Source: Streptomyces ambofaciens ATCC 23877
Lineage (GTDB): Bacteria; Actinomycetota; Actinomycetes; Streptomycetales; Streptomycetaceae
Reading direction: 5' to 3'
Assembly: GCF_001267885.1 (NCBI RefSeq)
Contig: NZ_CP012382.1
Coordinates: forward strand, 7,055,001 to 7,119,000
Length of the DNA: 64,000 nt
Below are positions 25,444 through 34,384 of the stretch, piece after piece. The stretch's first letter is position 1. Each line of letters opens with the position of its first letter. The translations under genes and the position numbers were made by a program. The notes beneath the pieces were generated by a model. That model was given only the letters and a program-made list of their open reading frames with translations, had not been told where the DNA came from and did no database searches.

Positions 25444-26834
25444 ACGGCGTCCTCCAGTCGGACCAGGTCGCGTCCGCGTGTCTCGGGTGCGAGGTACGCG
25501 CTGACGAAGGTGATGAGCGAGTAGACGATGAGCATGGCCGCGATGGGCCACCAGCTGTCGGTGACGGCGGTCAGCGTGGCCGCGAGGACCGGGCCGATCG
25601 CGGTCGCGAGGATGCCGCCGATCTCCTTGGAGAGCGCGAGCTGTGTGAACCGGGTCCGCGAGCCGAAGAGCTCGGCCATCGTGACGCTCTCGAGCGAGAA
25701 CAGCCCGAGGACGCCGACGTTCAGACCGAGGACCATGCCGAGCATCACGCCCGGGGTCGTTCCGGAGGTGATGAGGAGCATCACCGGGAAGGCGAGGACG
25801 ACGGTCAGGGCCGAGAGCGCGAGGTAGACCACGCGGCGCCCGAAGCGGTCCCCCAGCAGACCGACCAGCGGCACGGTGGCGAAGCCCAGCAGCGAGCCGT
25901 ACACGATCGCGTCCGTCGGCACGGACCGGCCGACTGCCAGGTTGGTGGCGATGTAGCCGACGAGGAAGGTCTGCATCAGCCCGGAGTTGCCGGCCTGGCC
26001 GAAGCGCAGTCCCAGCGCGAGGAAGAAGGCCTTGCCCTTGCGCTGGCGGATCCCCGCCGCCAGGACGCTGCCCTCGTGCTCGTCGGCCGTGGCGATGACG
26101 GACTCGACCTCGTCACGGTCCAGTGCCACGCCGTCCACGACGTCGGGGCGCTCCTCGAAGACCGGGCTCTCCTTCAGGCTGCGCCGCATCCAGACCGCGA
26201 AGATCATCAGCAGGAAGCTCAGCAGGAAGGGCAGCCGCCAGCCCCAGGAGAGCAGTTGCTCCTCGCTGAGCACGGCGAGCAGAACGGCCCACAGGCCCGA
26301 CGCGGCGAGCGTCCCGGAGTTCGTGCCGAGTGACACCAGCGAGGAGATCAGCCCGCGCCGCTCGGCGGGCGCGTACTCGGCCAGCATGACGGTGGCCCCG
26401 GCGATCTCGGCGCCGGCGCCGAAACCCTGTATCAGCCGCAGTGCGACGAGCAGGATCGGCGCGAGGATGCCGATGGTGGCGTACGTGGGCAGTGCGCCGA
26501 TCAGGGTGGTGGAGGCACCCATCAGCAGGATCGTGATGTACAGGACCTTCTTGCGGCCGAGCCGGTCGCCCATCCGCCCGAAGTAGACGGCGCCGGCGAG
26601 CCGGGCGACGTACCCGACGCCGTACGTGGCCATCGCGGCGATCAGTCCGATGGCCGGGCTGACGTCGGGGAAGAAGATCTTGTTGAAGACGATCGCGGCG
26701 GCCAGCGAGTAGAGCTGGAAGTCCATGAACTCCATGGCCGTGCCGAGCCAGCCCGAGACGGCGGCGCGGGTCAGATCGCGTGTGCTGCGCTGTGCGGAAG
26801 GCGTCGGGTGGGCGGCTATGACGCTGTCCTTCAT
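25440..26834 (-). CDS. MFS (MHS family) sugar-acid/organic-acid transporter
   Basis: A 464-residue 12-helix major facilitator of the metabolite:H+ symporter group. The N-terminus has WLGTAMEFMDFQLYSLAAA and the loop 2-3 signature GRMGDRLGRKKVLYIT; a second copy of the motif is GDRFGRRVV. The central loop is charged (about 225-260). It likely imports the acid sugar degraded by the surrounding enzymes. The frame is open upstream through the polyol dehydrogenase 3' end, but MKDSVIAAHPTP has GGAG 7 nt upstream and gives the family length. The start follows the dehydrogenase stop by 139 bases of purine/pyrimidine-biased low-complexity DNA. The stop overlaps the idnD start. Confidence 0.85.
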   Translation of the reverse strand: MKDSVIAAHPTPSAQRSTRDLTRAAVSGWLGTAMEFMDFQLYSLAAAIVFNKIFFPDVSPAIGLIAAMATYGVGYVARLAGAVYFGRMGDRLGRKKVLYITILLMGASTTLIGALPTYATIGILAPILLVALRLIQGFGAGAEIAGATVMLAEYAPAERRGLISSLVSLGTNSGTLAASGLWAVLLAVLSEEQLLSWGWRLPFLLSFLLMIFAVWMRRSLKESPVFEERPDVVDGVALDRDEVESVIATADEHEGSVLAAGIRQRKGKAFFLALGLRFGQAGNSGLMQTFLVGYIATNLAVGRSVPTDAIVYGSLLGFATVPLVGLLGDRFGRRVVYLALSALTVVLAFPVMLLITSGTTPGVMLGMVLGLNVGVLGLFSLESVTMAELFGSRTRFTQLALSKEIGGILATAIGPVLAATLTAVTDSWWPIAAMLIVYSLITFVSAYLAPETRGRDLVRLEDAV

Positions 26835-26973
26835 CGTGAACTCCGTTGTTCGGAACCGAGGAAGCCGTTGGGGACGGGGGATAGGGGGCGGGGGACGGAG
26901 GGCGGGGAGCGGCGGACGGAGGGGACGGGTGACGGAGGGAGAGGTCGGGGGGGCGGGCGGCCGTGTACGGGTG

Positions 26974-28482
26974 TCAGATCTCGACGCGTCCGGCGTCCAG
27001 GGCGGGGAACCGTTCCGCGACGGCGGCGGTGAGCGCGTCGTCCTCCGCCAGATCCGTCGCGCCGAGGACGCGCAGCAGCGCGCGGACCGTCCCGACGGGC
27101 CGGTTAGCGGGCCGCCAGCACGCGGCGAGAGCCTCGGCGGCGGGATCGGGGAGGGCGCCGGGACCGGCGGAGACGCCGGATCCGGGGGAGGCGTGAGGAC
27201 CGGGGGAGGCGTCGGGCGCCTGGGCCCGGCGGGTGCCGTGCGCCCAGGCGGCGAGGGCGAGTTCGAGCACCGGGGTGCTCGCGCCGCGGGCGCGCAGTTC
27301 GCGCAGGGCGGGCAGCCAGCGCTCACCGATCTTGAGCGACGCGTCGGAGCCGATCTGCCGCAGCAGGTGGTGCATGGCGGGATTACGGAAGCGTACGACG
27401 AGGTCGTCGGCGTACGCGCCCGGGTCCGGGCCGCCCGCGGGGAGGGTGGGCGAGAGCTCCGCGCACAGCGCCCGTACGAGACGCTCGCCCCAGTCCGTCG
27501 CCATGGTCTCGGCGATCGTGGTGAGTCCCGCGGCCGTGCCGAGGTGGGCCAGTGCGGAGTGGGAGCCGTTCAGCAGCCGCAGTTTGGTGAGCTGGTAGGG
27601 GGCGACGTCCGGGACGAACAGGGCGCCGTCGAGCTCCCAGGGAGGCCGGGGCGCGGTGAAGGAGTCCTCCAGCACCCACTGGCGGTACGGCTCGCCCGTC
27701 ACGGCGAGGGCGTCCCGTACTCCGAGCGCGGCGACGGCGGCCGCCCGGTCGGCTTCGCCGGTCGCGGGCACGATCCGGTCCACGACGGTCGCGGGGAAGG
27801 CGACGGTCCCGGCCATCCGGTCCAGGATCTCCGCGCGGTCCGGCCAGGCCGACGCACGGACGAAGTCGTGGACCACCCGGGCCAGCGCCGCGCCGTTGTC
27901 CGCCATGTTGTCGCAGGACACGACGGCGAGGGGAGGTGCGCCCGCCCGCATCCGGGCGGCCAGTCCGGCGGCGAGGCGCCCGACGACCGTGGTGAGCGGC
28001 CCGCCGGGGGCGGCGGCGAGGTCGGCGGCGACGGGTGCGGCCGTGGTGTCCAGCCCGCCGGTCGCGGGAGAACGGTGATAGCCCTTCTCCGTCACGGTCA
28101 GCGTCACCACCGTCACCTCGGGGTCGGTGAGCAGGGCGTCGACGGCCTTGGCGTCGGAGCCCAGGGCCAGCGCACCGACGACCGAGCCCACGACGCGCGT
28201 ACGGTGTCCGTCCGGTCGGCGTTCGGTGAGCGAGTACAGACAGTCCTGGCTCCGCAGGGCGTGCACCGTCCCGGCCGATCGGGGCGCGACCGCGGTGATG
28301 CCCCAGGGCTCGCCGGAGCGGGCGGCGGCGTGCTCGGTGTACACGGCCTGGTGTGCCCGGTGGAAGGCGCCGAGGCCGAAGTGGACGACACGGGTGCGTA
28401 GTTCGGCCGGGTCGACGAGGGGCCGCACTCCGGGTGCGAGCCGCGGGAGGGTGGCCCGGCCCAGCAGGTCGTCGGCGCTCAC
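26974..28482 (-). CDS. Long-chain mannitol/fructuronate-type dehydrogenase
   Basis: A 502-residue member of the polyol-specific long-chain dehydrogenase family (mannitol 2-dehydrogenase, UxuB fructuronate reductase, altronate oxidoreductase). The N-terminal nucleotide-binding sequence is [15 protein letters not shown] (about 33). The catalytic Lys-x4-Asn-x2-His signature is visible as [13 protein letters not shown] (about 305). Next to a mannonate dehydratase, the natural reaction is D-mannonate/D-fructuronate interconversion. A short Ala/Pro/Gly-rich insertion sits near residue 430 ([16 protein letters not shown]). The GTG start overlaps the dehydratase stop as GTGA; the open frame continues far upstream in non-coding sense, so the overlap decides the start. 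Confidence 0.85.
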   Translation of the reverse strand: MSADDLLGRATLPRLAPGVRPLVDPAELRTRVVHFGLGAFHRAHQAVYTEHAAARSGEPWGITAVAPRSAGTVHALRSQDCLYSLTERRPDGHRTRVVGSVVGALALGSDAKAVDALLTDPEVTVVTLTVTEKGYHRSPATGGLDTTAAPVAADLAAAPGGPLTTVVGRLAAGLAARMRAGAPPLAVVSCDNMADNGAALARVVHDFVRASAWPDRAEILDRMAGTVAFPATVVDRIVPATGEADRAAAVAALGVRDALAVTGEPYRQWVLEDSFTAPRPPWELDGALFVPDVAPYQLTKLRLLNGSHSALAHLGTAAGLTTIAETMATDWGERLVRALCAELSPTLPAGGPDPGAYADDLVVRFRNPAMHHLLRQIGSDASLKIGERWLPALRELRARGASTPVLELALAAWAHGTRRAQAPDASPGPHASPGSGVSAGPGALPDPAAEALAACWRPANRPVGTVRALLRVLGATDLAEDDALTAAVAERFPALDAGRVEI

Positions 28483-29687
28483 CAGTCGTGCACCGACCCG
28501 TCGAGCCGGCGGGCGACCGGGAGGTAGCGCCGCTGGTAGGGGAAGCGTTCGGCCGCCTTCTCGTCGTACTCGACGCCGAGGCCCGGCTCGTCGGAGGGGT
28601 GGAGCATGCCGTCGGCGAAGGTCACCCCGGTGCGGAACACCTCGGCGGTCTCGTCGGCGTGGCCCATGTACTCCTGGATGCCGAAGTTCGGCACGGCGAT
28701 GTCCAGGTGCACGGCGGCGGCCATGCTCACGGGCGAGAGGTCGGTCGCACCGTGGGATCCGGTCCGCACCTGGTGGAGTGCGGCGAGGTCGAAGATCCGG
28801 CGCAGATGGGTGATGCCGCCCGCGTGGACGACGGTGGTGCGCACGTAGTCGATGAGCTGTTCGGTGATGAGGTGCTGGACGTCCCAGATCGAGTTCATCA
28901 CCTCGCCGACCGCGATCGGTGTCGTGGTGTGCTGCCGGATGAGCCGGAAGGACTCCTGGTTCTCGGCCGGGGTCGGGTCCTCCATCCAGAACAGCCGGGA
29001 GGCCTCGACGCTCCTGCCGAACCGGGCCGCCTCGTTCGGGCTGAGCCGGTGGTGCACGTCGTGCAGGAGGTGGAAGCCGAAGCCGAAGCGTTCCCGTACC
29101 GCTTCCAGGTACCTGGGCGCGAAGTCGAGGTAGGCCTCGGTGTCCCAGGGCTGTTCGTCGGGCAGTTCGGAGGCGGCCGGCTCGTAGACCCTGCCCTTGC
29201 GCACCCCGTACGTGCCCCCGACGCCGGGCACGGCCGCCTGCGCCCGTACGGCCTTGTAGCCCAGCTCCAGGTGGCGCTCGACGTCGTCGAGAAGCGAGGG
29301 TACGTCGGTGCCGCTGGCGTGCGAGTAGACCAGTACGCCGTCGCGCGAGCGGCCGCCGAGGAGCTGGTGGACGGGCAGGCCGGCGGTCTTGCCCAGGATG
29401 TCCCACAGGGCGGTGTCGACGGCGGCGATCGCCGTCATCGTGACGGGTCCGCGCCGCCAGTAGGCGCCCTTGTAGAGGAACTGCCACGTGTCCTCGATAC
29501 GGGCGGGGTCCCTGCCGATCAGCAGCGGGACCACGTGGTCGCGCAGATAGCTGGCGACGGCCAGTTCCCGGCCGTTGAGCGTGGCGTCGCCGAGGCCGGT
29601 CACCCCGTCCGTGGTGGTGATCCGCAGCGTGACGAAGGTCCGGCCGGGGGAGGCGACGAAGACCTCGACGCTTTCGATCCTGCTCAC
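28479..29687 (-). CDS. manD: D-mannonate dehydratase (enolase superfamily, ManD/RspA type)
   Basis: A 402-residue enolase-superfamily enzyme. Metal and catalytic residues of the ManD group are visible: RAQ...GTYGV (Arg and Tyr, about 145-157), HDVHHRLSP (Asp and His, about 210), MEDPTPAEN (Glu), VGEVMNS (Glu) and [10 protein letters not shown] (His, about 310). It dehydrates D-mannonate to 2-keto-3-deoxygluconate. Some ManD homologues are low-activity or prefer gluconate, so the rate is uncertain. The start is GTG at 29687, with AAGGAG 5 nt upstream; the open frame continues 19 codons into the promoter region. First gene of the four-gene operon, divergent from the GntR gene. Confidence 0.87.
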   Translation of the reverse strand: MSRIESVEVFVASPGRTFVTLRITTTDGVTGLGDATLNGRELAVASYLRDHVVPLLIGRDPARIEDTWQFLYKGAYWRRGPVTMTAIAAVDTALWDILGKTAGLPVHQLLGGRSRDGVLVYSHASGTDVPSLLDDVERHLELGYKAVRAQAAVPGVGGTYGVRKGRVYEPAASELPDEQPWDTEAYLDFAPRYLEAVRERFGFGFHLLHDVHHRLSPNEAARFGRSVEASRLFWMEDPTPAENQESFRLIRQHTTTPIAVGEVMNSIWDVQHLITEQLIDYVRTTVVHAGGITHLRRIFDLAALHQVRTGSHGATDLSPVSMAAAVHLDIAVPNFGIQEYMGHADETAEVFRTGVTFADGMLHPSDEPGLGVEYDEKAAERFPYQRRYLPVARRLDGSVHDW

Positions 29688-29776
29688 AAGCACTCCTTGG
29701 TCGCGAAGTACATGTATACAAGCATCTGTATCGCAGCACGGCAATACTTGGCTCGCGCTCTACGTACGATGTGCCC
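29688..29776. promoter_or_regulatory. Divergent promoter with GTATAC-centred GntR operator
   Basis: Only 89 bases separate manD from the GntR start. ATGTATACAAG (29712-29722) has the GTATAC core (29714-29719) and reads CTTGTATACAT on the other strand. This closely recalls the ExuR/UxuR-type operators that control hexuronate genes in enterobacteria. TACGAT (29765-29770) is a good -10 for the GntR gene and would start its transcript at or next to the ATG, so the mRNA is probably leaderless. Confidence 0.6.
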
Positions 29777-30487
29777 ATGGCTCAAACGAACGGGCGGACG
29801 AACCGGCGCGACATCTACCTGAAACTGCGCCAGATGGTCCTGACCCTCGAACTCGCTCCGGGCGCCGCCCTCTCGGAGAACGAACTCGCCGCGTCGATGG
29901 GGGTCAGCCGCACGCCGGTACGGGAGAGCCTGATCCTGTTGGCCCAGGAGGGCCTCGTGCAGGTCTTCCCCAAGATCGGGTCGTTCGTCTCCCGGGTCGA
30001 TCCGGCTCAGGTCGCCGACGCGCAGTTCCTCCGGGAGGCGGTGGAACTCGGTTCCCTGGACGATCTGCCCGCGGAGCTCGACCCCGCGGTGGTGGGGGAG
30101 CTGCGGGACAACCTGGAGCGGCAGGGGCGCAAGGACCTCGACCTGGAGGAGTTCTTCGGTCTGGACGAGGCGTTCCACCAGGGCCTGATGCGCTTGAGCG
30201 GGCACGGGAACGTCTGGACCACCGTCGCCGCGGCCAAGGGGCATCTGGACCGCGCCCGCCGCCTCGGCCTCCACGAGAACGTGTCCCCGGCCGTGTTCGT
30301 CGCCCAGCACCGCGAGATCTTCGACGCGATCACCGACGGGGACGTCCCCCTCGCCCGTACCGCCATGCGTACACACCTGCGAGCCGTCTTCGACGACATC
30401 GAACGCATCCGCGCGCACTCACCCGAACTGTTCGCCACCGACGCCGCGACCGTGCCCGTGCGACGCAACATCGTGGTCTGGGAGTAG
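29777..30487 (+). CDS. GntR/FadR-family regulator of the mannonate operon
   Basis: A 236-residue FadR-type regulator. The winged helix (about 8-75) contains LSENELAASMGVSRTPVRESLILLAQEGL and GSFVSRV. An FCD domain (about 85-220) follows, with FHQGLMRLSGH and the His-containing EHxEI-like segment AQHREIFDAI. It is divergent from manD and probably represses the operon until mannonate, fructuronate or a related acid binds. No Shine-Dalgarno precedes the ATG at 29777, and a TACGAT -10 ends seven bases upstream, so I take it as leaderless. GTG at 29771 is the alternative start. Confidence 0.85.
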   Translation: MAQTNGRTNRRDIYLKLRQMVLTLELAPGAALSENELAASMGVSRTPVRESLILLAQEGLVQVFPKIGSFVSRVDPAQVADAQFLREAVELGSLDDLPAELDPAVVGELRDNLERQGRKDLDLEEFFGLDEAFHQGLMRLSGHGNVWTTVAAAKGHLDRARRLGLHENVSPAVFVAQHREIFDAITDGDVPLARTAMRTHLRAVFDDIERIRAHSPELFATDAATVPVRRNIVVWE

Positions 30488-30779
30488 TCCCGCCGACGGC
30501 GAACGGGGTCCCTCCGTCGGCCGCTGGCCCCCGCCCGTCCGGCGTGTGCCCGGGTGCGGCGTGCGGCGTCCCCGTGAGGCCGCGCGGCGCGGATCCGCGG
30601 CCGGGTACGGGCCTCGATCCGGGGCCCGGGAATCCGGCCGGCCGGGTGCTGCTGGGCCCAGTGGGCTGCCTCCGCTCGAGGCGGCCCGGACCGGCAGGAC
30701 GTACGCGCCCTGCCGGTGCGGGTCGAGCAGGTCGCCGGGCGGTCCGTGCCGGCCGGCGCCTCGACCTCGTCGGCCGTGT
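30488..30779. other. Intergenic stretch without a recognisable gene
   Basis: About 290 bases between the GntR stop and the hairpin ahead of the 3-hydroxyacyl-CoA dehydrogenase stop. Open frames exist on both strands, but all are Arg/Pro/Gly-rich, lack ribosome binding sites and have no family resemblance. I see nothing functional here. Confidence 0.5.
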
Positions 30780-30846
30780 CGGCGCCTTCCGCTCAGTAGG
30801 GGACCGGCGCACCCGGGGGCCGGCCCGTACTGAGCGGAAGGCGCCG
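30780..30846. terminator. Bidirectional terminator: 19-bp perfect hairpin
   Basis: The arm 30780-30798 (starting CGGCGCCTTCCGC) pairs without a mismatch to 30828-30846. The 29-nt loop can form a second GC-rich hairpin. The structure sits 4 nt beyond the 3-hydroxyacyl-CoA dehydrogenase stop and in the path of readthrough from the GntR gene, so it can serve both convergent transcripts. Confidence 0.8.
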
Positions 30847-30849
30847 CCG

Positions 30850-32397
30850 TCACCGGCCGGTGCAGTCGGCGGGCGATGTGCCCGGGGCCGTCAGCGGGAG
30901 ACCGAGCTGGGCGCGCTCGGTGAGCCAGCGCGTCGGACGGTGCCGCGGGTCGCCGGTCGTGGCGTGCAGGGCCCGCTGGAGCTCCAGCATCCGGCCGGCG
31001 CCGATGCGGTCGCCCCAGGTCAGCGGCCCGACGGGGTAGCCGAGTCCGGCCCGTACGGCCAGATCGATGTCCGCCGGGGCGGCGAGCGAGCGCTCCGCGA
31101 TCGAGGAGGCGACCGACACCACGGAGGCCAGCAGCCGCTGTGCCACCGAGCCCGCCGTGTCCCGTACCACCGACACGGCGTACGGCTCCTCACCGTCGGC
31201 CGCCCGGGCGAGGACCGCTCGCGCGTCCCGCGCGGCGGACGGGTCGGCCGCAGGTGTCACCGCGAGCACCCGGCGCCGGCCCGCCGCGGGCAGCGGGTCC
31301 GCCCCGAAGGTGCGTCCGGGGGGCAGGCCCAGCGCGGCCACGGCGGAGGCCACCGTGGTGCCCCAGACCGCAACCAGCACCACCGCGTCGCGGGACGGCT
31401 CGGGGCCGGTCTCCACGGTCGCCCCGGTGGCGGCCAGCGCCTCCCGGAACGCCGCTGCGTACGGCGAGCCCGCCTCCGCCACGAACACCGGCCGGTCCGC
31501 GTCCCCCGTCACCGGCGGCTCGGCGACGGCGCCGGGGGCCGGGGCGTCGGGGCCGTGGGCGTACCAGCCCCGGCCCGTCTTCCGGCCGTGCAGCCCCGCG
31601 GCCACCCGGTTCGGGGTGAGGTAGGAGGGGCGCAGGCGGTCCTCGTGACGGAAGCCCTCCCAGACCGAGTCGATCACCGCGGCCGTGACGTCGAGCCCCG
31701 TGAGATCCATCAGCTCGAACGGGCCCATCCGCAGCCCCAGCACGTCACGGGCGATCCGGTCGATGTCCACCGGTTCGGCCACCGACTCCTCCAGCAGTGC
31801 CAGCGCCTCCGTGACCAGGCCCCGGCCGGCGTGGTTGACCAGGAAGCCCGGCGTGTCCGCGACCGTGACCGCGCGATGGCCGCAGCCCTCCACCAGCGCG
31901 GTGAGGGCCGGCGGGATGTCCGGCCGGGTCGCCGCGCCCGGCACCACCTCGACGATCTTCATGAGCGGTACGGGGTTGAAGAAGTGCAGGCCCACGAGTC
32001 GGCTCGGGTCGTCCAGGGTGGCCGCGATCCGCGTCACGGACAGGGACGAGGTGTTGGTGGCGAACACGGCGGAGGCGGGCAGGACCCGTTCCAGTTTCCC
32101 GAACACCTCCGCCTTGGTGTCCAGGTCCTCCCGTACGGCTTCGACGACCAGCTCGACGTGCGGGCCGGCGGCCCACGGGTCGTCCAGCGGGACCAGCCGC
32201 TCCAGGACCGACGCACTGTCCCCGGCGGACATCCGGCCCTTGTCCGCCGCCCGTTCCAGCATGGACCGTACGAAGTCCAGGGCCGACGCCACGGCCTCCT
32301 GCCGCACGTCGCACAACTCGACGGTGTGTCCGGCGGTCGCGGCCCACTGGGCGATACCGCGGCCCATGGCTCCGGCGCCGACGATCCTGATGCGCAT
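30850..32397 (-). CDS. 3-hydroxyacyl-CoA dehydrogenase (PaaH/3-hydroxyadipyl-CoA type)
   Basis: A 515-residue cytosolic enzyme. The N-terminal Rossmann domain has VGAGAMGRGIAQWAATAG (about 5-22). The family signature contains the catalytic His and Glu (LHFFNPVPLMKIVEVVPG, about 137). The first 3HCDH C-terminal domain (about 185-280) is followed by a linker and a second 3HCDH_C domain (about 410-490). The two-domain length matches PaaH/PaaC-like enzymes that oxidise 3-hydroxyadipyl-CoA. It should convert a 3-hydroxyacyl-CoA to the 3-ketoacyl-CoA cleaved by the thiolase at 35391. It follows the CoA-transferase genes on the same strand by 115 bases that contain a nonamer repeat. Confidence 0.85.
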   Translation of the reverse strand: MRIRIVGAGAMGRGIAQWAATAGHTVELCDVRQEAVASALDFVRSMLERAADKGRMSAGDSASVLERLVPLDDPWAAGPHVELVVEAVREDLDTKAEVFGKLERVLPASAVFATNTSSLSVTRIAATLDDPSRLVGLHFFNPVPLMKIVEVVPGAATRPDIPPALTALVEGCGHRAVTVADTPGFLVNHAGRGLVTEALALLEESVAEPVDIDRIARDVLGLRMGPFELMDLTGLDVTAAVIDSVWEGFRHEDRLRPSYLTPNRVAAGLHGRKTGRGWYAHGPDAPAPGAVAEPPVTGDADRPVFVAEAGSPYAAAFREALAATGATVETGPEPSRDAVVLVAVWGTTVASAVAALGLPPGRTFGADPLPAAGRRRVLAVTPAADPSAARDARAVLARAADGEEPYAVSVVRDTAGSVAQRLLASVVSVASSIAERSLAAPADIDLAVRAGLGYPVGPLTWGDRIGAGRMLELQRALHATTGDPRHRPTRWLTERAQLGLPLTAPGTSPADCTGR

Positions 32398-32419
32398 GGC
32401 GATTACGGTCCTCTCGTTG

Positions 32420-32464
32420 GTGCGGGGTGTGCGGGGTGTGCGGGGCGTGCGGGGCGTGCGGGGA
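32420..32464. repeat. Five tandem copies of a 9-bp repeat
   Basis: GTGCGGGGY-type units follow one another without spacers at 32420, 32429, 32438, 32447 and 32456, the last base of the unit varying (T, T, C, C, A). They lie between the CoA-transferase subunit B stop and the 3-hydroxyacyl-CoA dehydrogenase start. Confidence 0.9.
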
Positions 32465-32512
32465 CGTGCGGAACCGACGGAGCGGCACGAGACCGTAAGA
32501 GTGCGAGTCGCC

Positions 32513-33319
32513 TCAGCGAAGATAGACGCGGCCGGGGTCCACGTCCTTGCGCAGCAGCCGCAGCTCCGCCGCGGTCGGGGGTTCCACCGTCGCCACCGAG
32601 TCGGCCACCTCCAGCTCCCAGCCGGTGGCCTCGCGGACCTGGTCGACCGTCACACCGGGGTGGACGGCGACCAGCCGCAGTTCCTCCCCGATGCCCTCAC
32701 GGGCCAGGATGCCCAGTTCGGTGATGACCCGGGTGACGCCGACGCCCAGGGGGCGGATGCCCTCCGCCAGCGCCCGGTCCGGGCCGGGGGTGGTGCAGAA
32801 GTCCAGGGCCGCGGTGAAGGAGCGCGGAGTGTGGCGGCGCATCACCACGAAGACCTCACGGGAGTTGGCCATCACCTCGATCGCGCCGCCGGAGCCCGGC
32901 AGCCGCACGTCCGGGCGCTCCCAGTCCCCGATCACGGAGGTGTTGAGGTTGCCCCACCGGTCGATCTGGGCGGCCCCCAGGAAACCGACGTCGATGTGGC
33001 CGCCCTGGAGCACGTAACCGAACAGCGCCGGCATCGACAGCACCGCCTCCGCGCCCGAGATGAGTACGGCGTCGGCGATGGTCTCCGGCAGGTGCGAGGG
33101 GTGTGCGCCGCAGACCCCGGACTCGTACACGACCTCGATCTGCGGCGCGACCGTCAGACGGGCCAGTTCGGTGGCGAGGGTCGGCAGTCCGATGCCCGCG
33201 AACACCGTCCGTCGGGAGGCCAGTTCACGGGAGGCGACGACGGAGAGCAGCTCCGAGGACGTGACCGCCTCGGACGGGGTGAGCGTCACGGTCTCTTTCC
33301 TTTCCTGCGGCGTGCTCAC
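32513..33319 (-). CDS. catJ: 3-oxoadipate-type CoA-transferase, subunit B
   Basis: A 268-residue beta subunit of a family I CoA-transferase. VYESGVCGAHPSHLPETIAD (about 75-95) includes the Glu expected to form the acyl-CoA thioester. GGHIDVGFLGAAQIDRWGNLN and the downstream SRE/VVMRRH segments follow the CatJ/GctB pattern. It works as a heteromer with subunit A, moving CoA from succinyl-CoA to a keto or dicarboxylic acid. The GTG start overlaps the subunit A stop as GTGA; the open frame upstream is in the wrong frame of subunit A. The assignment to 3-oxoadipate rests on resemblance to CatI/CatJ. Confidence 0.8.
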   Translation of the reverse strand: MSTPQERKETVTLTPSEAVTSSELLSVVASRELASRRTVFAGIGLPTLATELARLTVAPQIEVVYESGVCGAHPSHLPETIADAVLISGAEAVLSMPALFGYVLQGGHIDVGFLGAAQIDRWGNLNTSVIGDWERPDVRLPGSGGAIEVMANSREVFVVMRRHTPRSFTAALDFCTTPGPDRALAEGIRPLGVGVTRVITELGILAREGIGEELRLVAVHPGVTVDQVREATGWELEVADSVATVEPPTAAELRLLRKDVDPGRVYLR

Positions 33320-34272
33320 AGCCGCCGCCCGTAGTCGACCGGTTCGCTGAGCGCCTCGCCTACCGCGAGCTTCGCCCAGTACTCCTCGCCCAGCTTCGCG
33401 GCGTACTCGGCGTGGTCGGCCGTTCCGTACACCCACTCGTCCAGCCACTCCCGCAGCCGCTCCGGGTCCGCGCTCATGTGCGACCAGGCACGGTAGAAGG
33501 CGTTGTCGCGGTCGTAGTAGCCCTGAGCGAAGGACGGGTGGGCGCCGCGCGGGCAGACGACGACGGCGTCGACGGCGTGGGCCGGGATCAGCGTCCGGTT
33601 GGGATCCGAGCGGACGACCCTCTCGTCGACGAGCTCCTCGACCACGACGATCGCCCGGTCCGCCGCGTACACCGCCTCCGCCTGGATGCCGGTCAGCCCC
33701 CAGATCTGGGTGTTGCCCAGGCGGTCCGCCCGCTGAGCGTGGACGATCGTGACGTCCGGATTGACCGGCGGGACGACGTAGATCTCCTCGGAGCCGCCGT
33801 CCGGCCCGGGATAGGGCGAAGTCACCTTGCGCAGGGCGCCGTTGACGCCCGGCAGGTCGCTGCCGCCGTAACTGCGCAGCGGATAGAAGGGGAGCCGCTG
33901 CGCACCGGCCAGGTAGCGGCAGACCATTCCGTAGTGGCTGTACTCCTCGAAGGCCAGCGGCGCCGGGTCGGCGCGCTCGACCCGGCGCCTCAGCTCACCG
34001 AGCGAACCGGCCGAGGAGTTGCCGACGAAGGAGGAGACCAGCCGTGAGACGCAGCCGGCGGCGATCATCTGGTCCACCACGATGTCCGCCGTCATCCGTA
34101 CGACGGTGAGGTCGCGGCGGCCCTGACGGATGATCTCGTGCCCGGCGGCGGTGGGGATGAGATGGGTGAAGCCCTCGAGGCCGACCGTGGCGCCGTCCTG
34201 CACGAAGGCGGCGACCGCCTCCCTCATCGACATGACTTTGCCGGCCCCTACGGCCGTATGCGTCCGTTCCAC
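33316..34272 (-). CDS. catI: 3-oxoadipate-type CoA-transferase, subunit A
   Basis: A 318-residue alpha subunit. The run from LREAV-like MREAVAAFVQDGATV through LEGFTHLIPTAAGHEIIRQG (about 32-51) matches Pseudomonas CatI almost residue for residue. GGSDLPGVN, PDVTIVHAQRADRLGN and CPRGAHPSFAQGYYDRDN also match. The length and motifs differ from the shorter PcaI/PcaJ pair usual in other bacteria. It activates 3-oxoadipate or a similar acid for thiolysis. The start is GTG at 34272, with GAGGAG 6 nt upstream. First gene of a three-gene minus-strand unit divergent from the LysR gene. Confidence 0.83.
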   Translation of the reverse strand: MERTHTAVGAGKVMSMREAVAAFVQDGATVGLEGFTHLIPTAAGHEIIRQGRRDLTVVRMTADIVVDQMIAAGCVSRLVSSFVGNSSAGSLGELRRRVERADPAPLAFEEYSHYGMVCRYLAGAQRLPFYPLRSYGGSDLPGVNGALRKVTSPYPGPDGGSEEIYVVPPVNPDVTIVHAQRADRLGNTQIWGLTGIQAEAVYAADRAIVVVEELVDERVVRSDPNRTLIPAHAVDAVVVCPRGAHPSFAQGYYDRDNAFYRAWSHMSADPERLREWLDEWVYGTADHAEYAAKLGEEYWAKLAVGEALSEPVDYGRRL

Positions 34273-34325
34273 GGTGCTCCTCGCCGAGTGCGTGCGGTCG
34301 CCCTACCGTGTCAGCGGCCATTGAG

Positions 34326-34364
34326 TGCTGTCCAATACCAAATTAGGGTGGCATTAAGACAGCA
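34326..34364. promoter_or_regulatory. Nested inverted repeats: LysR operator between divergent genes
   Basis: An outer pair TGCTGTC (34326-34332) and GACAGCA (34358-34364) encloses an inner pair AATACCA (34334-34340) and TGGCATT (34349-34355, one mismatch). The centre is AT-rich for this genome. The site lies 54 nt from the CoA-transferase start and 21 nt from the LysR start, the usual place for a LysR activator that also represses itself. Confidence 0.6.
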
Positions 34365-34384
34365 TTCTGAAGAATGGGTTCTCG

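Noticed and set aside
32420..32464. CRISPR array
   Set aside because: Repeats are 9 bp with no spacers; no cas genes in the window. None of the other tandem repeats has the repeat-spacer layout either.
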